From Actinomycetota bacterium (GTDB taxonomy: Bacteria > Actinomycetota > Actinomycetes > S36-B12 > UBA5976), in NCBI GenBank assembly GCA_005789325.1, contig SXYE01000066.1:1-18555 (forward strand): a stretch of 18,555 nucleotides of DNA, read 5' to 3'. The notes under the pieces are model-generated. The model ran no database searches. It worked only from the letters and a program-made list of their open reading frames with translations, and was not told where the DNA came from. The position numbers and the translations under genes are program-made. Below, piece after piece: positions 1 through 6,209 of this stretch (the first letter of the stretch is position 1; the number at the start of each line of letters is the position of its first letter).

Positions 1-1018
1 AATATCCCTCTGAGGAAGAATTAGCCCAAGGCGCAATTGCCCCTTCGCCAATAGATAAATCTTTATTTGGGATTACCAAATCTTCATCAACTTCTAAATG
101 ATTACCTAAACCACTACATTCAGGACAGGCACCAAAGGGAGAGTTGAAAGAGAACGATCTAGGTTCTAACTGATCAAATGAGATCTCACAATTGGTACAG
201 GCTAGGTGCTCTGAATAAACTCTTTCTTTGTTCTTTGATTTGGCAGGTTCATCAACAAAATCCAGCACAACAGTTCCATTTGCCAGCCTCAATGCTGTTT
301 CTACAGAATCTGTGATTCGTTGTCGAGATTCGGCCTTAACACTTAGTCGATCAACAACAACGTCAATGTTGTGTTTTTCTTGTTTTTTTAACACTGGAAC
401 TTCAGTTAATGCATAAGTCTGTCCATCTATTCTGGCTCTGGAAAATCCTTGTGTTTGTAGTTCTTTAAACAAATCCTGATACTCACCTTTGCGACCTCTA
501 ATAACGGGTGCAAGGACTTGAAATTTTGTTCCTGAAGTTAATTCCAAAACTTGGTCAACAATTTGTTGTGGTGTTTGTCTATGAATTACTTCACCACATT
601 TAGGGCAATGAGGGGTACCTGCTCTTGCATACAAAAGACGTAAGTAATCGTGAACTTCAGTTATTGTTCCAACTGTCGATCTTGGATTTCTATTAGTGGA
701 TTTCTGATCAATGGAAACCGCAGGTGAAAGTCCTTCAATGAAATCGACATCTGGCTTATCCATTTGGCCCAAGAATTGCCGGGCATAAGCAGACAAGCTT
801 TCAACATATCTTCTTTGACCTTCGGCAAATATTGTGTCAAAAGCTAAAGATGATTTACCCGATCCTGAAAGACCAGTAAAAACGATGAGAGCATCGCGAG
901 GAAGTTCTACGGAAACATCTTTTAAGTTATGTTCCCTGGCACCTCGAACAATTAATTTATCTGCGACTGCTGATCCATGTCGTTTCGTATCAGATTTTTT
1001 AGAAGTTGGTGCAGTCAT
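1..1018 (-). CDS. uvrA: UvrA, excinuclease ABC subunit A (N-terminal part; C-terminus beyond window)
   Basis: UvrA is the damage-recognition ATPase of nucleotide-excision repair; a UvrA dimer loads UvrB onto damaged DNA. About 339 codons are present, starting at the ATG at 1018-1016. Visible landmarks are RGAREHNLKDVSVELPRD (residues 25-42), Walker A GLSGSGKS (49-56), AEGQRRYVESLSAYARQFLG (65-84) and the Q-loop SIDQKSTNRNPRSTVG (102-117). Further on come CPKCG near 138 and the CTNC...CPEC zinc-finger pattern followed by GLG. The signature motif of the first ABC domain and all of the second are off the left edge. Residues 1-18 (Ser/Lys/Thr-rich, poorly conserved-looking) precede the usual family start around ADKLIVRG, so there is a short extra N-terminus. 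The gene lies 34 nt after terC on the same strand and seems to have its own -10 just before the ATG. Identification is secure; the exact start is slightly less so. Confidence 0.97.
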   Translation of the reverse strand, partial: MTAPTSKKSDTKRHGSAVADKLIVRGAREHNLKDVSVELPRDALIVFTGLSGSGKSSLAFDTIFAEGQRRYVESLSAYARQFLGQMDKPDVDFIEGLSPAVSIDQKSTNRNPRSTVGTITEVHDYLRLLYARAGTPHCPKCGEVIHRQTPQQIVDQVLELTSGTKFQVLAPVIRGRKGEYQDLFKELQTQGFSRARIDGQTYALTEVPVLKKQEKHNIDVVVDRLSVKAESRQRITDSVETALRLANGTVVLDFVDEPAKSKNKERVYSEHLACTNCEISFDQLEPRSFSFNSPFGACPECSGLGNHLEVDEDLVIPNKDLSIGEGAIAPWANSSSEGY

Positions 1019-1025
1019 TTAACAA

Positions 1026-1031
1026 AGGTTA
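1026..1031 (-). promoter_or_regulatory. Candidate uvrA -10 element (leaderless start)
   Basis: On the minus strand the hexamer TAACCT is followed by 7 nt and then the uvrA ATG. This fits the actinobacterial TANNNT -10 with transcription starting at or next to the start codon. No Shine-Dalgarno sequence lies within 15 nt of the ATG, which agrees with a leaderless mRNA. I see no convincing -35. This is inferred from pattern only. Confidence 0.4.
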
Positions 1032-1052
1032 ATGCTTAACTCCCACTTGCGC

Positions 1053-2078
1053 CTATTCAACGCCGGGATGATCTCTTCTGATATCTTCAATCGCACTTCC
1101 CGAGGCTTCTTTGCCTGGCTTGTGCGCAAGTTCAGGATGCAATCTGGTTTGTCGCAAGGACGCAAAAATCGTAAGTCCTAAGACCGTCACAATCACGGCT
1201 AGTGAAACAGGCGTTGATATTTCTGGAAAATCTTTAAAGCCATTCTCGTGAGCAGCATGCAGGATCAGCTTTATCCCAATAAAACCTAAAATCACCGATA
1301 ACCCATATGACAGATAAATTAATCTGTCCAACAATCCATCAAGCATAAAATACATTTGGCGAAGTCCCATAAGAGCAAAAGCGTTAGCCGTGAAAACGAT
1401 ATAAGGATCATCGGTTAAGCCAAAAATTGCCGGAATAGAATCTAGGGCAAATAAAATATCAGTTGTGAAAATTGCAATCATTACAATAAATAAAGGCGTA
1501 AAATATTTCTTTCCATCAATTTTCACTCTGAATTCACCATCGTGATATTTTGGGGTAACGGGCAGATACTTCTCTGCGATTTTAAGTACACCATTCTGTG
1601 AAGGATTACTCTCCACACCATGATTTGAAGCCAGTTTGTATGCGGTGTAAAGCAAGAAAGCACCAAAAATGAAAAATACCCAACTAAATCTTGCAATTGC
1701 AGCTGCACCAACAATAATAAATAGAAATCTCAAAACTAGGGCGCCAATAATTCCAACTTGAAGAACTTCTTGTTGATATATTGCGGGTACTGCAAATGAT
1801 GACAAAATAATTACAAAAACAAACAGATTATCAACACTCAAACTATATTCCGTTATCCATCCAGCAAAAAATTCTATTCCCGCATCTCGACCTTTGATGT
1901 TCCATAATCCGATACCAAACAGAACTGCAGCAATCAAATAAACAATTACCCACTGAGCCGCTTCGCGAAATTTAACAACATGGGGATGTCTCTTGGCATA
2001 AATAAATTCAGCGGTATAGACCGTAAAAAATGCTAGGACTGTGACAATCCAAACCCACAGGGGTTCTTCCAGGTTCAT
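1053..2078 (-). CDS. TerC-family integral membrane protein (TerC/Alx type)
   Basis: A 341-residue polytopic membrane protein with about nine hydrophobic segments. Two family signatures are present: EYSLSVDNLFVFVIILSSF in the third membrane segment, and TTDILFALDSIPAIFGLTDD in the second half with its conserved acidic residues. TerC relatives include E. coli Alx and the Bacillus subtilis proteins linked to manganese export; the tellurite-resistance name is historical. I chose the ATG at 2078-2076 (MNLEEPLWVWIV), which matches where family members begin. A TTG nine bases earlier is possible. The gene starts 18 nt after the uvrB stop, so it is probably co-transcribed with uvrB. There is no leader long enough to hold a manganese riboswitch. 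The tail (about 35 residues) is hydrophilic. Metal ion handling is the likely role; the substrate cannot be read from sequence. Confidence 0.9.
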   Translation of the reverse strand: MNLEEPLWVWIVTVLAFFTVYTAEFIYAKRHPHVVKFREAAQWVIVYLIAAVLFGIGLWNIKGRDAGIEFFAGWITEYSLSVDNLFVFVIILSSFAVPAIYQQEVLQVGIIGALVLRFLFIIVGAAAIARFSWVFFIFGAFLLYTAYKLASNHGVESNPSQNGVLKIAEKYLPVTPKYHDGEFRVKIDGKKYFTPLFIVMIAIFTTDILFALDSIPAIFGLTDDPYIVFTANAFALMGLRQMYFMLDGLLDRLIYLSYGLSVILGFIGIKLILHAAHENGFKDFPEISTPVSLAVIVTVLGLTIFASLRQTRLHPELAHKPGKEASGSAIEDIRRDHPGVE

Positions 2079-2096
2079 GAATGTCAATGTATCGGA

Positions 2097-4160
2097 CTAT
2101 GCATGTCCAGCAGCAACCATCTGGCGTAATTCCTTTTTAAGTTCGTGTATTTCATCGCGATATCTTGCTGCAAGTTCAAAATTAAGTTCAGAAGCCGCCA
2201 ATTTCATTTGAGCTGTTAATTCAGTTATCAGATTCGCCAAGTCCTGGGCCGGGCTTTGACCCTGTTGTTTATCTTTACGAAGTTTTTTAATCGACATTGC
2301 TTCTTCTAGCACTTGTTCTGTGTCGGCATCTTCTTTAATGATTGAGTCATTAATATCTGAGATTTTCTTCCTCAAAGGTGTTGGATCAATTCCGTTTGCT
2401 AAATTATGTGCAACTTGTTTTTCTCTTCTGCGATTTGTTTCCTCTAAGGCTTTTTTCATTGATTTGGTTATGTTGTCGGCATACATTATGACTTGACCAT
2501 CCACATTTCGTGCTGCTCTACCGATGGTCTGAATTAATGATTTTTCAGACCTTAAAAATCCTTCCTTATCGGCATCAAGAATTGCCACCAGTGAAACTTC
2601 TGGAAGATCAAGACCTTCTCGCAATAGATTGATACCAACTAGGCAATCAAATTCACCAATTCTTAATCCTCGTAGTAGTTCAACTCGTTTAAGAGTGTCA
2701 ATCTCAGAATGCAAATACCTGACTCTTAAGTCTTTTTCTAAGAAGTAATCAGTTAGATCTTCAGACATCTTTTTTGTCAATGTCGTTACTAAAGTTCTTT
2801 GTCCTTTTTCAGCTCTGATTTTTATCTCGTGTAATAAATCATCAATTTGACCTTTTGTGGGCCTTACTTCTACTTCAGGATCTACTAAGCCCGTAGGTCT
2901 AATAACTTGTTCCACAACTGAGGTTACTTTTCCAAGCTCATATGGACCTGGTGTGGCGGAGAGATATACAGTTTGACCTACTCTTTGTTCAAATTCAGTA
3001 AACTTTAAAGGTCTGTTATCCATCGCACTTGGTAATCGAAATCCGTATTCAACAAGAGTTCTTTTTCTTGAAGCATCTCCTTCATACATTCCCCCAATTT
3101 GTGGAACAGCAACATGGGATTCATCAATCACCAAGAGAAAATCTTCAGGGAAATAGTCCAACAAACAGTTTGGGGCACTTCCTGGTTCTCGATCATCAAA
3201 ATATCGAGAGTAGTTCTCGATACCTGAACAAAAACCAAGTTCTCGAATCATCTCCAAATCAAAAGCTGTTCTCATTTTGATTCTTTGAGCCTCAAGTAAT
3301 TTATTCTGACTTTCCAACTCTTTTACTCGATGCATAAGTTCAACTTCAATTCCTGATAAAGCTTTAGCAGTTTGTTCCGGACTTGCTACATAATGAGTCG
3401 CTGGAAAAATGAAAATTTCTTCATCATCTGTCAAAATCTCACCTGTTAAAGGATGAAGGGTCATTATCCGCTCGATTTCATCACCAAACATTTCAATTCG
3501 AACAGGATGTTCCTCGTAAGCAGGATAAATTTCAACTGTGTCGCCTCTGACGCGAAATGTTCCTCTTTCAAACGCATAATCATTGCGCGTGTACTGGATG
3601 TTTACTAATTGGCGCAGTAACTTGTCGCGAGAAAAATCTTCTTTTTTTCGTATTCTTATGGCTTGTTTCACATACTCTTCAGGCGTACCTAGCCCATAAA
3701 TGCAAGAAACCGTGGCAACAACCACAACGTCTCGTCTTGTCAGAAGTGAGCTCGTAGCTGAGTGTCTTAGTCTTTCCACTTCTTCATTGATGCTGGAATC
3801 TTTTTCGATGAAGGTGTCTGTTTGAGGAACATAGGCTTCTGGTTGGTAATAGTCGTAGTAAGAAACAAAATATTCAACCGCATTATTTGGCAGCATCTCT
3901 CGTAGTTCATTGGCAATTTGGGCAGCAAGAGTTTTATTGGGCTCAATAATTAAAGTTGGTCTTTGCAATCTTTCAATTAACCAGGCCGTTGTTGCTGATT
4001 TTCCTGTACCTGTGGCACCCAGTAGAACAATGTCTTTTTCGCCTCGTCGAATTCGTTTTTCTAAGTCATCGATTGCTGCAGGTTGATCACCAGCAGGCTC
4101 ATAATCTGCAACAACTTTAAAAGGGGCAACAGTTCTGATCAGATCATTTATTGGTCTCAT
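2097..4160 (-). CDS. uvrB: UvrB, excinuclease ABC subunit B
   Basis: The DNA helicase-like subunit that receives damaged DNA from UvrA, verifies the lesion and recruits UvrC for incision. It has 687 residues, a normal length. Landmarks in order: Walker A GATGTGKS (48-55), the beta-hairpin region SYYDYYQPEAYVPQTDTFIE (100-119) that inserts between DNA strands, Walker B DESH (346-349), motif III VYLSATPG (398-405), motif VI QTIGRAARN (544-552), and a C-terminal UVR domain (about 641-680, NFELAARYRDEI) that contacts UvrC. The ATG follows the coaE stop codon with no spacer, so translation is probably coupled to coaE. No key residue looks altered. Confidence 0.99.
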   Translation of the reverse strand: MRPINDLIRTVAPFKVVADYEPAGDQPAAIDDLEKRIRRGEKDIVLLGATGTGKSATTAWLIERLQRPTLIIEPNKTLAAQIANELREMLPNNAVEYFVSYYDYYQPEAYVPQTDTFIEKDSSINEEVERLRHSATSSLLTRRDVVVVATVSCIYGLGTPEEYVKQAIRIRKKEDFSRDKLLRQLVNIQYTRNDYAFERGTFRVRGDTVEIYPAYEEHPVRIEMFGDEIERIMTLHPLTGEILTDDEEIFIFPATHYVASPEQTAKALSGIEVELMHRVKELESQNKLLEAQRIKMRTAFDLEMIRELGFCSGIENYSRYFDDREPGSAPNCLLDYFPEDFLLVIDESHVAVPQIGGMYEGDASRKRTLVEYGFRLPSAMDNRPLKFTEFEQRVGQTVYLSATPGPYELGKVTSVVEQVIRPTGLVDPEVEVRPTKGQIDDLLHEIKIRAEKGQRTLVTTLTKKMSEDLTDYFLEKDLRVRYLHSEIDTLKRVELLRGLRIGEFDCLVGINLLREGLDLPEVSLVAILDADKEGFLRSEKSLIQTIGRAARNVDGQVIMYADNITKSMKKALEETNRRREKQVAHNLANGIDPTPLRKKISDINDSIIKEDADTEQVLEEAMSIKKLRKDKQQGQSPAQDLANLITELTAQMKLAASELNFELAARYRDEIHELKKELRQMVAAGHA

Positions 4161-4757
4161 TTAGGACTGAAATTTTCTTTCTTGAAGTGTTTGCCATATC
4201 TTTTCTACGTCAATATCTAGTTGATCAAGGTTTCCATCATTAACAATTAGGAAGTCGGCTGATGCCTTACGGGTTTCATCATCAACCTGTTTTGACATGC
4301 GAGCTAAAACTTGTTCTTTCGTAAAACCGCTATTGATTAATCTTGCTAACCTATTTTTCTCACTAGAAATGACTATCACCAAGAAATCAAATAGGGGTTG
4401 CATTCCTTTTTCAAGTAGTAGTGGAATTTCATTTACGATGATAGTTTCAGGAGTTTGCTCATTCATAATTTGATTAGATTTTTCACGAACTAAAGGATGA
4501 ATGATATTTTCTAGATCTGTTAATGATTCTTGGTCATTAAACACAATTGCGGCTACTTTTGCTCGATCAATTTCACCATTGGCATCAAGGATATTTTCCC
4601 CAAATCTGGAGACAACCTGATCAAAGCCTGATGTTGATTTTTCTATTACTTGACGAGCTAACTCATCTGCTCTAATAACTACTGCGCCTCTTTGGGCAAA
4701 CAAGTCGGCAACGGTGCTTTTCCCAGCACCGATGCCGCCTGTTAATCCAACTTTCAT
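4161..4757 (-). CDS. coaE: Dephospho-CoA kinase CoaE
   Basis: Catalyses the last step of coenzyme A synthesis, ATP-dependent phosphorylation of the 3'-hydroxyl of dephospho-CoA. The 198-residue protein starts MKVGLTGGIGAGKSTVADLF, with the P-loop GGIGAGKS at 7-14. The acidic residue expected to act in catalysis is D31 in RADELARQV. The lid and CoA-binding region includes INSGFTKEQVLARMSKQ. It sits 19 nt after rpsA and directly abuts uvrB, the same rpsA-coaE-uvrB order as in mycobacteria. Many actinobacterial CoaE proteins carry a C-terminal UPF0157/GrpB extension. This one does not and ends after the kinase domain. Confidence 0.97.
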   Translation of the reverse strand: MKVGLTGGIGAGKSTVADLFAQRGAVVIRADELARQVIEKSTSGFDQVVSRFGENILDANGEIDRAKVAAIVFNDQESLTDLENIIHPLVREKSNQIMNEQTPETIIVNEIPLLLEKGMQPLFDFLVIVISSEKNRLARLINSGFTKEQVLARMSKQVDDETRKASADFLIVNDGNLDQLDIDVEKIWQTLQERKFQS

Positions 4758-4776
4758 GTTGGCTTTTAAATCTGAA

Positions 4777-6129
4777 CTAGTTTGAATCTAGTTTGTCGCT
4801 TAGCGCGGCAAGTTCAGGATTAGCAACTTTTGCATCTTTCTCAGCCTGCCATTTGGCAAGTGCGTCTGCATATTGCTTTTCCCATTCTTTCTTTTGATCT
4901 TCAAAACCAGATTTCCATTCACCAGTTTCAGGATTAAATCCTTCTGGGCCAATGTATTTTCCAGCTGAATCATAAGCAGGTGGCATTCCATATTGATATG
5001 GGTCAAATGAAGCTCTTGCTTCACCTTTTTCGCCAGCTTGCTTAACAGAAAGTGAAATTCTTCTGCGCTCTAAGTCAATGTCAATGATTTTCACAGTGAC
5101 TTCTTGATTTACTTGAACTACCTGTTCTGGAATTTCTACTTGATTTTCTGAAAGTTCTGAGATGTGAACAAGTCCCTCAATGCCATCAGCAACACGAATG
5201 AAAGCTCCGAATGGAACAAGTTTGGTAACTTTTCCAGGAACTACTTGGTTGATTTGATGTGATCTTGAGAATTGTTGCCATGGATCTTCTTGAGTTGATT
5301 TCAATGAAAGAGAAACTCTTTCACGTTCCATATCAACTTCTAGAACTTCCACAGTAACTTCTTGCCCAACTTCAACAACTTCTGATGGATGTTCAATGTG
5401 TTTCCATGACAATTCAGAAACGTGAACTAGGCCATCTACTCCACCTAAGTCAACAAAAGCACCAAAGTTAACAATGCTTGAAATTTGACCGGTACGAATT
5501 TGACCTTTTTGAAGTTGATTTAAGAATGTAGAACGAACAGCGGATTGTGTTTGTTCCAACCAAGCACGGCGAGACAACACAACATTGTTTCTGTTCTTAT
5601 CAAGTTCAATAATTTTAGCTTCTATATCTTTACCAATGTATGGAGAAAGATCTCTTACACGACGCATTTCAACAAGAGATGCTGGTAAGAATCCACGAAG
5701 ACCGATATCAACAATCAAGCCACCTTTAACAACTTCGATGACATGACCTTTAACAATTCCGTCTTCATTTTTAACTTTTTCAATATCTCCCCATGCTCTT
5801 TCATACTGAGCACGTTTCTTGGACAGAATTAAACGTCCTTCTTTATCTTCCTTTTGCAAAACTAAAGCTTCAATACGATCCCCTGGTTTAACGATTTCAC
5901 TTGGATCAATATCGTGCTTAATGGAAAGTTCACGTGAAGGAATAACTCCTTCTGTTTTGTAACCGATGTCTAACAGAACTTCATCACGGTCAATTTTTAC
6001 AACAATTCCAGAGACTAGATCTCCGTCATTAAAATATTTAATAGTTGCATCAATTGCGACTAATAATTCTTCTGGTGTACCAATATCATTTACTGCAACG
6101 ATCGGACTTGCGCTAGTAGTTGTGGACAT
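4777..6129 (-). CDS. rpsA: 30S ribosomal protein S1
   Basis: Ribosomal protein S1 binds mRNA on the small subunit. The 450-residue protein has four S1 (OB-fold) repeats at roughly 36-105, 122-188, 209-278 and 294-364. The last two are the most canonical (NFGAFVDLGGVDGLVHVSEL and PFGAFIRVADGIEGLVHISE). A charged tail of about 85 residues follows, as is usual in actinobacterial S1; E. coli S1 has six repeats. I place the start at the ATG at 6129-6127 (MSTTTSASPIVAV) because a purine-rich AGAGAAGAAG lies just upstream. The open frame continues 24 codons further (to 6201), but that stretch holds the promoter and hairpin described separately and does not look like S1. The gene lies 80 nt after polA and 19 nt before coaE. 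Confidence 0.97.
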   Translation of the reverse strand: MSTTTSASPIVAVNDIGTPEELLVAIDATIKYFNDGDLVSGIVVKIDRDEVLLDIGYKTEGVIPSRELSIKHDIDPSEIVKPGDRIEALVLQKEDKEGRLILSKKRAQYERAWGDIEKVKNEDGIVKGHVIEVVKGGLIVDIGLRGFLPASLVEMRRVRDLSPYIGKDIEAKIIELDKNRNNVVLSRRAWLEQTQSAVRSTFLNQLQKGQIRTGQISSIVNFGAFVDLGGVDGLVHVSELSWKHIEHPSEVVEVGQEVTVEVLEVDMERERVSLSLKSTQEDPWQQFSRSHQINQVVPGKVTKLVPFGAFIRVADGIEGLVHISELSENQVEIPEQVVQVNQEVTVKIIDIDLERRRISLSVKQAGEKGEARASFDPYQYGMPPAYDSAGKYIGPEGFNPETGEWKSGFEDQKKEWEKQYADALAKWQAEKDAKVANPELAALSDKLDSN

Positions 6130-6147
6130 TAACTTCTTCTCTATATT

Positions 6148-6166
6148 GACTCGGACCTTCCGAGCC
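6148..6166 (-). promoter_or_regulatory. Hairpin at the predicted 5' end of the rpsA leader
   Basis: In the minus-strand RNA, CTCGGA (6164-6159) pairs with TCCGAG (6155-6150) around the 3-nt loop AGG. A G-T wobble and a G-C pair extend the stem to 8 bp. The hairpin ends 18 nt before the start codon and is followed by the purine-rich ribosome-binding stretch, not a T-run, so it is not a polA terminator. It begins where the predicted transcript begins (about 6167). It may stabilise the mRNA or serve S1 autoregulation. Confidence 0.5.
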
Positions 6167-6173
6167 TGTGTAA

Positions 6174-6201
6174 AGAGTAGTTGAGGGTTCACTTCAATCA
6201 A
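6174..6201 (-). promoter_or_regulatory. Candidate rpsA promoter
   Basis: Minus-strand TTGATT (6201-6196), a 16-nt spacer and TACTCT (6179-6174) make a reasonable -35/-10 pair inside the 80-nt polA-rpsA gap. They predict a start near 6167 and a leader of about 38 nt. Prediction by eye only. Confidence 0.45.
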
Positions 6202-6209
6202 TAAAGTGC

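Noticed and set aside
228..1022. Plus-strand open frames opposite uvrA (for example 228-416 and 834-1022)
   Set aside because: They are shadows of the uvrA coding sequence, with no recognisable protein or start signals.
2079..2096. Manganese (yybP-ykoY type) riboswitch upstream of the TerC gene
   Set aside because: Only 18 nt separate it from uvrB, far too little, and no such fold is seen at the end of uvrB.
3029..3757. Plus-strand open frames opposite uvrB
   Set aside because: The minus-strand UvrB reading is unambiguous across this stretch, and the opposite frames have no family features.
6130..6201. 24-codon upstream extension of the rpsA frame
   Set aside because: It covers the candidate promoter, the hairpin and the purine-rich ribosome-binding stretch, and its translation does not look like S1.
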